This document shows positions 9,870-19,696 of a stretch of DNA of 19,696 nucleotides, in pieces (the stretch's first letter is position 1; every line of letters begins with the position of its first letter). Location: positions 1 through 19,696 of the forward strand of contig JNEM01009906.1 in NCBI GenBank assembly GCA_000697335.1. The letters run 5' to 3'. The notes below the pieces were generated by a model, which was not told the origin of the DNA, searched no databases, and was given only the letters and a program-made list of their open reading frames with translations. The stretch comes from Conidiobolus incongruus B7586 (Eukaryota; Entomophthoromycota; Entomophthoromycetes; Entomophthorales; Conidiobolaceae). The position numbers and the translations under genes were made by a program.

Positions 9870-10468
9870 CTATTCTTGCATTTTAGGATGTTTTAAAGCT
9901 TCGTCAACGTTCTTTCTAATTTGTTCATCTTCATCAGGTAAGACTTCATAATTACCAGCCTGCATCTCCTTGGCGAAAGTTTCTAACAAGTGGTCACTAG
10001 CTTGTTCCAATTGCTGAAATGCTAATTTTAAAGCTTCAAGAGCGGTTGTCTCTTCTAAATATTTTGAATTAGTATTTAAAATTATGGGTAATAAAATGCG
10101 AAATTTACTTGATGTTTGAATTCTCAAATTCATCTTATTTTCTAAAGGATGGGGTAAACTGTAACCACAGTAATCAACTAAAGGACTAAGAATAAAATCA
10201 ATCAAATTAAATTTATCAACAATATAAATTAAATTTACTTCTTCATAACGAACCACCTCAAAATATTACCAAGGGTATGGGTTTCATTAACGAATTGAAA
10301 AGTAACACATGTAGGGTCTTCAGAGCCTGTTAAAATTTTAAATTGCTCATAACCTTCAATTTCTTGTAAAGTTAAATCTTGATCTGGAAATTGTTTAAGA
10401 ACGGGATGTGTATTGTAATCGAATTGTTGCTGTGTATTGTTGGCGGCGGTTCCGTTAACTTGAGTCAT
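9870..10468 (-). CDS. RPC19: RNA polymerase I/III subunit AC19 (RPAC2), 3 exons, 163 aa
   Basis: Exons on the minus strand: 10468-10239, 10185-10109, 10054-9870; the joined 492 nt stay in frame to TAG. The protein carries the hallmark of the bacterial alpha-like small subunit: DPTCVTFQFVNETHTLGNIL, then VMKNPLVDYCGYSLPHP, then NKMNLRIQTSKET, then a C-terminal helix (ALEALKLAFQQLEQASDHLL). In the family, AC19 pairs with AC40 to form the assembly platform shared by RNA polymerases I and III in the nucleus. The length exceeds yeast (142 aa) and human (133 aa). The extra residues sit in a Q/N-rich N-terminus of about 40 residues and an acidic C-terminal tail (LPDEDEQ). The second intron (54 nt) is a multiple of three with no stop, so retention would insert 18 residues without breaking the frame. 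Confidence 0.95.
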
Positions 10469-11075
10469 TTTTTGTCTATTTGTTTTGATATTTATTTGTT
10501 GGATTGAAAATATTAAATGTTAAATGATCAAATTTATGAAACTTAATTTATGTAAATATATTCTTATATCAAATTGTGGGACGAATTTTAGTTTTATCGA
10601 TTGAACCTGACAATTAAATAATCCTATTCAGATTTTAAAATATTTTAAGATAACAATACAAATTTATTAATATCAAATATAGATTCAAATAAACTAGTCA
10701 ATCTTGATCAATATTGTAAATATTTAAACAACTTACTAATAATAAAAATTAAAAATTAAAAATTAAAAAAGAATTAAACGTTAAAATTTGATTAACTTTT
10801 ATTGAATTTCATAAGATTGAATACTGCTAAATCTCAAATTTTTGAGATACAGATTGAGTAACAGATAATTGTTATTTGAATTACATTGTATTTCAATATG
10901 GTTAAACATTTGGTTAAAATGAGTCAATAATAATTTTTAAAGTGTAAATGGATGAGTTGTGACGAAATTGGAGTTAATAATCTTTGTAATATACTGGAGC
11001 CTAATATTTAAATAAATAAAGTTCAAAAGTAGTTAATGTTAGTTGATGGTATGATTTTTTGGATATATAGCTAAA
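10469..11075. other. AT-rich spacer between AC19 and the J-protein gene
   Basis: This spacer contains the AC19 upstream flank and the J-protein downstream flank. A short direct repeat of AAATTAA lies at about 10745-10768. No further gene is seen. Confidence 0.6.
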
Positions 11076-12369
11076 TTAGTAACGTCTTGTATACTCTCTT
11101 AATTTAGTACAACTGGGGGTAGTCATCGCTTTAGCACGTTTGAGTCCTTCCTTATCTGCCCAAAAGCCCAAGATACCACTGTATCTGGAGATGGCATGTT
11201 CTTTAGCTATCCTCTCACGCTGACACATTTCTCTCAAGTAGTCCCCGTAGGTATTCTCGATTTGACGTTCGAATAATTGAAACTTTCTGGGTTCGCTGTT
11301 CATTTGAAATTTGGCAAATTCGCTAGGATTCACAAAGTACTTGACATCGTAGCGATCGGTGGATCTCTGCTGTGTAAACCCTCCGTATTTGTCGAAACTG
11401 AAGTTGGGAGTTGGCGTCTGGCTGGGACTGATCAAGTATGAAATGAATGTGATGAAGAATAGGAAGAGAATAGGCAATAGTTGAACAAAGTTGAAGCTGT
11501 GGATTTGAGCTTGGGGTGCTGTTTGAGCACGGAATTGCTGACGTCTGAACCTTTGATTGGGGAATGTCTGTGTCATGAATGGAGAACCACCGCCACCAAA
11601 GAACATGTTGAAGAGAACTTCGGGATCGATCTCCTCGCCAAATGGGCTACCACCATGGAAATGGAACTGAGGGCCGTGAGCGTGGTGATTCGAATAATTA
11701 CTCGCCCTATTTGATTCATCCCCATAGCGATCATAGTGAGCTCGTTTATTCTCATCGCTGAGTACTGCAAAAGCTTTTCCTACCACTATAAAATGTTAAT
11801 CATAGTCCATTTAATAAAAATCTATTGATTATTACATTTGAAAGCTTCGTCAGCGCCAGGAGCGCCATTTTTATCTGGATGAAATTGTAAAGCTAACTAA
11901 ATATTATGTATTTGATTAATTTTGTGTATAATAGTTGTAAATATTATATATAGCTAATTACCTTTCTATAAGCTTTTTTAATTTGAGCTTCTGTAGCATC
12001 TTTTTCAACACCTAACACTTTGTAGTAATCACTTTCAACTAATTTGATTTTTTTGACCGCTTCCACCTGTTCTGGAGTGTAAGATCTCTCTGGCTGTGAT
12101 GGTTGCGACTTTGTAGCGGGCTTTGGACTACTTGCAGATGCCGACGTAGTCGATGAAGAGGCAGAAGCTGGCTGTGGTTTGGGCTTAGCATCTTGAGGTT
12201 GACTAGCAATAGCGTCTTTAAGCTTAAGCTCGTACTTTTCAGCCAAACTGGTAGGATACAAATTGATAGATTTTTTAACGAATTTTAAAGCACCATCTAA
12301 ATCTCCAGAAGCTTCCTTCTTTCTAGCAATTTCAATACATCTTTCAGCTTCATACTTATTAACTTCCAT
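11076..12369 (-). CDS. DNAJB12: DNAJB12/DNAJB14-type ER membrane J-protein, 3 exons, 392 aa
   Basis: Exons on the minus strand: 12369-11962, 11896-11836, 11785-11076; 1179 nt in frame. Domain order matches the DNAJB12/14 family. An N-terminal helical region (MEVNKYEAERCIEIARKKEA) is followed by a Pro/Ser-rich linker (60-95). The J domain (about 114-177) starts DYYKVLGVEKDA and has the HPD motif at 142-144, which stimulates Hsp70 ATPase. A Gly/Phe region follows with LFNMFFGGGG near 215. A transmembrane helix lies at about 255-276 (QLLPILFLFFITFISYLI). The C-terminal DUF1977 domain contains YDVKYFVNP and ends near KLREYTRRY. Known members sit in the ER membrane with the J domain in the cytosol and work with Hsp70 in ER-associated degradation of membrane proteins. 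Intron 1 falls inside the J domain just before HPD. The symbol is by family; the exact orthologue name in this lineage is uncertain. Confidence 0.93.
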
Positions 12370-14314
12370 TTTGATATTTATGCTCTTTATATATTATATA
12401 TTATATAATTATGATTATGATTACTTAAATTTGAATATTAGTAAAATATTATTATTTAATATATAAACAACTAAAAAGGAGTGAATAAGAAATGGATATA
12501 AGTTGGGGTGAATATAAGATTTGTTTATTCAACTTTTTATGGGAAATTTTTATTACTCTGATCATCAATTGAATTCAAATTTTGGTCAATTTAAATGGCT
12601 TGTATGAAATTGGGGCGTTCTCAACTAAGATACTTGTTGATTGATAATTGGGTAACTCAATGGATTTAGTGCGAATAGAGTCACATTTCATTCAATTACC
12701 ACCCCATCATCCAGTCAATCTATACCATATCTTTTTCATTCAGTTTTTTATTATAATTCTCATAAATAATTTTATCCAAAATGAATTTTGAAATTAAATT
12801 TCAATTCAATATTCACATGATCATTTTTTCAATAGTTTATATTTAGAGTTAAATTGAAATGCTTTGGATTAAAATTTAGAAGCATATATATAGAACTAAA
12901 CAGATAAATGTATATTATACCATATAATCATTAAATTTGTTATTATTAATTTATTTTTGTAAAGGTTAATATTGAATGTTTTATATCATTTCAACTATAT
13001 TTATGTTTATTATTTTTTTATATTTTTCTAATTTGAAAGATTATTTTGAATTGTTTGAGGGAAAATACAGTCAAATATTTAGAGTAAATAAATAATTCCC
13101 ATTTGATAAAAATAACTAAAATAATTTTTGATATATAATTTTCATGCAATAATAAAATCAAACCTATTTGATAAAATGGATTTTTTAGAATTTTCACATT
13201 TCAAAGCGTCTAATATCTATGAAAAATATATCTTCGAATATCAAGAGGCTTAACTTATTTAACAAGACTTGATTCCAGTACTATTTCATTCAGATAAATT
13301 CCAAATTCAACTTTACTCTCTGAACAATCACCTGAGTACAGATTTATTTTTATTTCCAATTTTATTTGTGTAATGAATTTTTCCGAATTGAATAGTTTCA
13401 ATTTGCATAAATATATATAATAACACTTTGGAAAATTAAGCTTTGAATATTTGAACAAAAATTTGGTAATGTTAAATGTTTTCAAGAGTATATGGTAAAG
13501 TCATTGAATATTACATATAGAATACCTCCTTCAATTTAGTTTTATATTTAATCTTTTCTGATTTATGGTTTCTAATCTCTTTTAGATATAATATCTACAA
13601 TATTTTTTTAGATACTTAGTAAGAATATTTGTAGATTTAATAATATTAAATTCATTTTAATGATAAACAGTAGAATCAATATTTAATATCAAAGTTGTTA
13701 AATATTGTATTATTCTAAACAATCAAGGAATAATTAAAACAATAACTGATCAATAAATGATTTTATTAAAATTAAATAATATTATCAACCTCATGGCATA
13801 TAGTATATGTTTATAAATAGATTACTACTGTTTGAATACAGATTATCATTTTGTTAATAGTGCTATTTGATTGCCTATAACATATTAGAATTAAATATGA
13901 TTGTTTGAATATCAATTAAGGGTAATTATATTTTTGATCGATTGTATACAATTTATCAACAGGTCATCAAATTTACTGATTTCTGAATATTATAAACTCT
14001 AATATTATAATGATAATTAAAAATAAAACTAGAAAATATAATATAAATATCATGTGATCAAAAAATTGTAAAATATTGAATGATATCATATATTATCGAA
14101 GATGAAAGATTTTAAAAATATATTAAATTCTAAATTAGGAAAAATAAAATAATTGTGAATAGAATTTGAAAAGGAGTTAGTATCAGGAAATAAATGTGAA
14201 TAATTAATAAAATAGAAAAGTGAAGATATGAAAAAAAATTAATTTAGAAATTTGAGAAAATGTAATGAATACATACATTGTAATGTTTGATTGTTAAGTT
14301 ATGGTTTTAAATGA
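12370..14314. other. long AT-rich intergenic region upstream of the J-protein
   Basis: No supported gene. A less AT-rich patch (about 12480-12740) contains a 38-codon minus-strand ORF at 12575-12691 with a balanced residue mix (MKCDSIRTKSIELPNYQS...) but no recognisable family and no clear splice partner. The 76-codon minus-strand ORF at 13255-13485 is rich in K, I, L, N and F, as expected of chance translation of AT-rich DNA. Confidence 0.5.
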
Positions 14315-14387
14315 GCCCGGCTAGCTCAATCGGTAGAGCGTGAGACTCTTAATCTCAAGGTTGTGGGTTCGACCCCCACGTTGGGTG
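14315..14387 (+). tRNA. tRNA-Lys (anticodon CTT), second copy
   Basis: The 73 nt are identical, base for base, to the minus-strand copy at 6092-6164, with no intron and all arms paired. Flanks differ: identity extends beyond the gene by only one base on the 5' side and three (TTA) on the 3' side. The duplication is therefore old, or the copies are held identical by selection or gene conversion. It stands alone in AT-rich DNA. Confidence 0.97.
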
Positions 14388-16387
14388 TTAGGTAATAGAA
14401 TGTTATATTCAAACAATTTTTTTATTTTTCAATTTCCTCTCTTTTCTTAATAGTATAATTTTTATCATTATCTCTGGATTATTTCATCTAAATAAATTTA
14501 TCTATATTAATTATAAATATCACCATTCAGTCAATATATTTCAAAAGGATATAAACATTATTTCATCCCTTGGTAGTGTATATCTTATCAAAGTGGTATA
14601 TATATATATATATATTTCATTAATATTAATTTTTTTAAATTTTTACTATAAAACATCATGTATTATATGAAACAATATTTAAATATAATATATACGCACT
14701 ACCATAATACTTTGAATAAGGTTGATTACTTGATACTTATAATATTTATTATTTAGTGCTATATATATATCATAAATATGTTATTGCTGCTATTATTGTT
14801 ATTATTTTATTATTTGTTAATACTTTTCAAATTCATTCCAAAAATAATTCATTGAATATTTTAATATTATAACTATATTTATATTTTTAACTTCCTAATT
14901 TATCCAATTATGATAATATAATCAATAATTTAACAGTTTATTTTTTTGATGAGAATGAATTCTATTTCATTTATATCATTCAATTCTATATTAACTTTGT
15001 TTAATGTTTAATTAATATTTTAAATAAAGTTATTATAATTTGTTTTCTTATCAATACTAATTATAATAATTTAATTTAAATTATTATATTAATAACATAA
15101 AATCATATTTTGTGAAATTAAATAAGGTTTATAAAAATTGATTTATTATTTGATATCTATAAATTAAATATAATTAATGAGTACCAAAATACCAACTAGT
15201 AATAGCTTTTCCAAGCTAATTTATATATACATAAATTATTTATATTAATATCTTTTCTAAAAAATATTATTCTTTTATCAGACTTTAACAAATATTTATT
15301 TCCTATTCATTACCAATACAATATCATATTTACTTATTACATTCCTACCTATTTATTCCATATACCTTTACCTTTTATATCAATTACTCAAATTTACTTT
15401 TTATCTTATTTTTACTTAAATCTATCAATTTTTATCCCAATATACAGGAATAATCATATTTTTCTAAAAAGAATTAGATCAGAGTACTTATAATTAACTT
15501 CTAATAAAACTCCATATAAACAATAATCCAATTTTATAAATTATCAACGCAAGCTGAAATTAATAAAATTGTCCTGGTTTCCAGTACTAGGATAATATAT
15601 TATTTGGAAATCCGATAACAAGAACTGTCACAACTATTAAAATTTTAAATCAAAGATGAATAACTATATAAAGTTATTTCAACTTACACCTTTTATTATT
15701 TAAATAAAAAACAATATGAATTATGAATAAAAATAACTTTAAGCTGGTTAGTGAATTATTAAACCATCTCAAAATAGAAACCTTAAATTAGAACCAAATT
15801 TTGTATTTTATTATGAATCAGTTTAAATCATTTGAATTTCTAAAAAGATTAAGTGTCAACAATTTAAAAAAGTAGGTTAAAAATTTAAATATTACTCTTT
15901 CCTTTAAAAATTAATTTTATGTATTAAAGAGCTATTATTAGATCATGAATCAATTCTAATAACTATTAAAAAAATTTTAATTTTTTAATTTTTAAATAAT
16001 TTAGGAGTTTTAACAAAAATGGAAAAAGTAGGAATTTTTCACATTTAATTGGCTTAAAGATCTATGTTTTTATTATTATTGGACCGCAATTTCATTAAAC
16101 CAATAGTATTTAAATAGTGGTTACTTATTAAAAAAGAAATTTCACATCATATTAAAAAATCAGTCTTAGACCCTGTATTAGCTTATAGGTTGAAAAATTT
16201 AAAATTTAATTTATATTAATCCTTTATCCTTATCTTATTTAAATATTGTAAAAAATCTGTTAAAAAAACTGTATCTTTATAAGTTTAGAAAATTATTGTT
16301 GTTTTGAATTATTATTAGTTGTGTTGGTAGTACAAGTTTATTCTAGTCTATTTATTTTGTTTAAATTGTAATTTTAAGAAATTGGAA
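14388..16387. other. AT-rich intergenic region between tRNA-Lys and the RBR gene
   Basis: No gene is supported. It contains a TA dinucleotide run at about 14597-14615 and several patches of low-complexity T-rich sequence. Short open frames near 15545-15620 do not look like a known protein. Confidence 0.55.
14417..14423 (+). terminator. Pol III terminator for the plus-strand tRNA-Lys
   Basis: A run of seven T starts 30 bases after the tRNA end and is the first run of four or more T downstream of it. Confidence 0.55.
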
Positions 16388-18272
16388 ATGCCAGCACATC
16401 GTGCTAGAACTAAAAATCAAAATGGTAATTAAAAATATAACTTTATATTCTCTAATTGAATAAGAACTTGTCAAGCCAAACAATAAAAATAATATATAAT
16501 CTGCTCATCACTTGAAGCATTTCAATTAACCTAAATTTTATAATTTTAGAAAACGGATTATTACAACCTACCATAATGTTCCTATTATTTTCGACGTTTT
16601 ATATATTTATCCCTTTGATGATGTTTACATTTCTAATAGCCCGCTCCGTTTATTATTTTATTATAATTATTATCTCGGGCTTATTGTACAATTTAAAAAG
16701 TTCTAAACAGACTCAGTTTCACGAACCGAGTACGAATTTTCAAGATAACGAATATTGGCTGAATAGATGCTCTATCTGCTTTGATAGAAAACATGAGTTT
16801 TGTTTGAATAGGTGTAGAGACCAATTTTGTAAAAGCTGCTTTTCAAGGTAGAGTTTGTTCAGTTTTTATTATTAATTAATATTGACGTATATTATTAGAT
16901 ATGTTCAGGAAGTTGTAAATAATTCATGGGGTCTAAATGTAACCAATGTGACTTGTCCAGTATGTAGGGATGTATTGCCTTTGAACGAGTGGAGTAAAGT
17001 AAGTGATGCTTTCATTTATTTAATATTACCCCCACTATTTATTTTACCCTTAATTTGCATTTAATAATCATTTCACCTATAGTTTTGATATAAACCAATC
17101 GAATCACATTTACTAATCCTATCACATTTAGCATGTTGATTCCAAAATTGTTAAACTGTACAAAAACTATAACCAACCATTTCGTCCTCTCATTCGTTTC
17201 TGCAGCAGTTGCGAGCAGCCATGCTTTGAACCGTATGTAGAGTATGAAGAAACGCCTCAAAGCGGCAAAGATTTAATCAAAAAGCTGAAATCGACTTACA
17301 AAGAGATTCTTGCAATGCTTCAATTTAACAAAACCCAAATTTCATTCTACTCGAAGCAATTTAAGAATACATATGCTTACCTTTTGGAAGGCATTCCCTC
17401 CGAAGGTATTTGGCACTACTCGGAAGTGATGAATACTATCAAGCAATTATCTAGTGAATGGTATTATTCATTAGTATATATTAACATTATCCCATATTCA
17501 CAAAATTATTCAAATTCATTAGTGATCCTACAATTACTCAATCCGAGGACTTTATCAATATAGTCACCGATTTTTCTTTAGAATTAATTTCTGCCGAGTC
17601 TAAAGCGGATACTTGGAAAAAATTACAATTTTTACATATTTCACTCATTCCAAACGTCTATTGGTAATTTGATACCATTGTTTTATTATTAAATATTTAA
17701 CATAATAATTTATTAGTCCCGAGTGTGAGAATCCCGTTTGTTTGAAATGTAATGCAACTTCTCACCATATTGGTTTTACTTGCATCGAGTATCTCGAACA
17801 TCTTTCCAATTCTAAAAATAGGATGAAAGAATCTAAAGCTACTCTGAAATGGATGGTTCAGAATAGGTAAGCATTATTTAGAATAACTTATCAAATGATT
17901 CTAATGTATGAATATAGTAAGAGTTGCCCCAGCTGCCATATCCTCATCCAGCGAGAAGAAGGTTGTAATAAGGTGAATTGCCTCTACTGTGGAGGTGAAT
18001 TCTGCTGGATGTGCATGCGACAATGGGAAGACGGATGTGGATTCTACCGTTGCGGAGGTAGCCAATCCAGCACGTCGCAGATGGATTGGAGACAGTCTTC
18101 TCCTTTCAGCTCATCTTCTAACTATCCCTCTGGCGAGATGGTAAATTAACTTATCCAGTTCTAATACTTCAAACTAACATCATTTTAGCCCGAACTAGGC
18201 ATTCCTGATGTACGAAGTATCGAAGCCAAATTCAGCAGGCATTTTAATAATCAAAGTATGCGACGTCGATAA
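16388..18272 (+). CDS. RBR-type E3 ubiquitin ligase with N-terminal membrane segment, 8 exons, 453 aa
   Basis: Exons: 16388-16424, 16550-16847, 16899-16998, 17132-17460, 17523-17663, 17717-17866, 17918-18140, 18189-18272; 1362 nt in frame. Residues about 22-60 are strongly hydrophobic and could form one or two membrane helices. RING1 follows: CSIC (86/89), CLNRC (97/101), CKSC (106/109), CPVC (131/134). Next come FCSSC (169/172), about 130 residues with helical character, and the rest of an IBR zinc module, CPECENPVCLKC ... H ... C (302-324). RING2 is CPSCHILIQREEGCNKVNC, with Cys368 in the position of the catalytic cysteine of RBR ligases, then CGGEFCWMC. Family members take ubiquitin from an E2 onto this cysteine and pass it to the substrate. 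The tail is Ser-rich and basic at the end. The start may instead be the internal ATG at 16576 if the 125-nt first intron is wrong. No specific orthologue is assigned. Confidence 0.88.
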
Positions 18273-19696
18273 ATATCAAGGACAATTCTGTACACTTTAC
18301 CAACTTCACTTCATCATTCTAATTGCATAATTATTATTAAACACCTCCCACACCATTCCTCACACTATTTGATTAGCTTGATATTATATTAAAATATGAA
18401 CCATCTCTGTAACTTGAATTACCACTCCTCGATCTAGCAATAAACCTTGTTGATTGATTTACTACCAATCCTTTACATAAAATTTGGTATGGAAAAATAA
18501 TTAATTACCAAAATGAAATTTACTGGATCAGTTTATTTAACCCCTTTTCAACCTTGATTTTAATAATTATTTCATAATAACTGTATTAATAATATTTTCT
18601 TATAGTATTTGAAAAATTAATTTAAACTTATTTGAATAATCTTACGATATAACACAATTTTTTATTTTTTATTTTCATTTGAATTGTCCACCATTGTATT
18701 TTTATAAAATTGAATTAAATATCTAGTTATAAATACTGATCAATTGGTGATAAAGTTTTCCAAACAATCAATATCAAAATAATAATAATCAATGAAAAAT
18801 AGAAACTAGTATAGATTTTATTATTTTTTAATAGTAATTTAAATAATGGCATAATTTTAAAATTATAATTAATAAAAATATTAATATATCAATTATAAAA
18901 TTTAATACAGAATATAAAATTAATGCTTTATTTTATTATTAATAACTTTTTACTATATTTTTAACAAGTTTTTAACACCTAAAAAATAATTCTTTTTATT
19001 AAAGACTGAAATTCAATATTTTATGAACCAATTTAATTTATTCACAAGAATTTTTTTTTCTTATAAATATATTTTTAATTTCTTAAAATAATTATAATCA
19101 CTTAGGTTATAATTTAGTGAGTATAATAAATATAATAGCTTTTCTAGTTTTTATATATAAATTCTTTTATAAATTTCACTTTATGTATTTTATAACTATT
19201 ATATAAATTATTAAGAATTTTTAATCTATAATGATAATACCAATTAATAATTATTTTATTTAAATAAATAATACAAAACTTATTTCTAATATTATTTTTT
19301 TATATATTAATAAACACTTATTTATTTTAACTTAATAATTATTAAAATAATTTAATATTAATTATATAAAAATATCTTATACATTTAAAATTAAATTTAA
19401 ATTAATTAATTAAAGTATAAAATAAATATCTTATAATTTAACAAAAACTAAAGAAAACTATAGTAACTATAGCAAAACTAAACCTATTAAGATATAACTA
19501 AAAATAAAGGTTTTTAAAATAAATACTTATAATTAATGATTTTTAAATTCTTTTATATAATTCTTTATTTAAAAATTAAACTAAAATGTTATCTAAATTA
19601 AATTATGTTGTTTTATTAATTCTAATGAAAAAATATTTTAAATATAAATAAATATTAATTTTTATAATAGATTATAATGGCATATATTTTTTTATT
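18273..19696. other. RBR 3' flank and AT-rich intergenic DNA
   Basis: The first 200 bases are less AT-rich and are probably the 3' untranslated region. From about 18480 to the window end the DNA is almost pure A/T with frequent stops in all frames, and I see nothing else in it. Confidence 0.6.
18439..18444 (+). terminator. polyadenylation signal-like AATAAA for the RBR gene
   Basis: AATAAA lies about 165 bases after the stop, near the point where the base composition falls back to the intergenic level. Position and composition are the only support. Confidence 0.3.

Noticed and set aside
11481-11770. Plus-strand and alternative minus-strand ORFs within the J-protein gene
   Set aside because: They are shadow frames of exon 3, whose main frame encodes the Gly/Phe region and membrane helix.
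12385-12393. TATA box (TATATAAAG on the minus strand) for the J-protein gene
   Set aside because: It is only about 16 bases before the ATG, too close for a normal start site, and such strings are frequent in this AT-rich DNA.
13255-13485. 76-codon minus-strand ORF
   Set aside because: Residues are almost all K, I, L, N, F, S and Y, as random AT-rich DNA gives; there is no GC rise, splice context or family pattern.
14567-14600. tRNA-like string CCTTGGTAGTGTATATC
   Set aside because: No paired arms, no B box and no anticodon stem could be formed around it.
14597-14615. TA dinucleotide run
   Set aside because: It is a simple microsatellite, expected in such sequence, with no sign of function.
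17039-17260. Minus-strand ORF over the RBR gene
   Set aside because: It spans a clear intron and the antisense of exon 4, with no independent support.
1-19696. Virus-like elements, LTRs, DNA transposons, CRISPR arrays
   Set aside because: I saw no polymerase, integrase, capsid or transposase motifs, no long terminal repeats, and no regularly spaced repeats on either strand.

Overview
The window looks like nuclear DNA of a compact, very AT-rich eukaryote. Genes are split by many short GT-AG introns: 24 of the 26 introns I could place are 48-65 nt, the other two 125 and 133 nt, and several end with an ACTAA-type branch site before the AG. Intergenic DNA is almost pure A/T, so exons stand out as islands of higher GC. 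The standard code fits, and TAA and TAG both serve as stops. Gene content (an ALDH8A1-type dehydrogenase, a WRAP73/Wdr8 WD40 protein, RNA polymerase subunit AC19, a DNAJB12-type ER J-protein, an RBR ubiquitin ligase, tRNA-Lys) fits an opisthokont. I would guess an early-diverging fungus of the Entomophthoromycotina kind, but that is an inference from composition and gene set only.

Layout: 1-3265 is AT-rich DNA with one weak small spliced ORF at 1515-1696 and hints of spliced leader sequence before the first clear gene. 3266-5156 (+) is an eight-exon aldehyde dehydrogenase of 512 aa. 6092-6164 (-) is tRNA-Lys(CTT). Directly against its 5' end lies a tandem duplication (about 6167-7276) whose two units carry related, degraded minus-strand ORFs of no family I recognise. 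7475-9289 (-) is WRAP73 in nine exons, complete except for one apparent missing base in exon 6. 9870-10468 (-) is AC19/RPC19 in three exons. 11076-12369 (-) is the J-protein in three exons. 14315-14387 (+) is a second tRNA-Lys(CTT), identical over all 73 nt to the first but inverted. 16388-18272 (+) is an eight-exon RBR E3 ligase with an N-terminal membrane segment. The rest, up to 19696, is AT-rich with no gene seen.

The genes are unrelated housekeeping functions (amino-acid catabolism, spindle-pole/centrosome, Pol I/III, ER protein quality control, ubiquitin ligation); nothing suggests a shared pathway or operon. The block of three minus-strand protein genes is bounded exactly by the two identical, outward-facing tRNA-Lys genes, which form a natural inverted repeat about 8.3 kb across. 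I found no convincing virus-derived element, CRISPR array or complete transposon. The least explained material is the tandem orphan-ORF repeat beside the tRNA.
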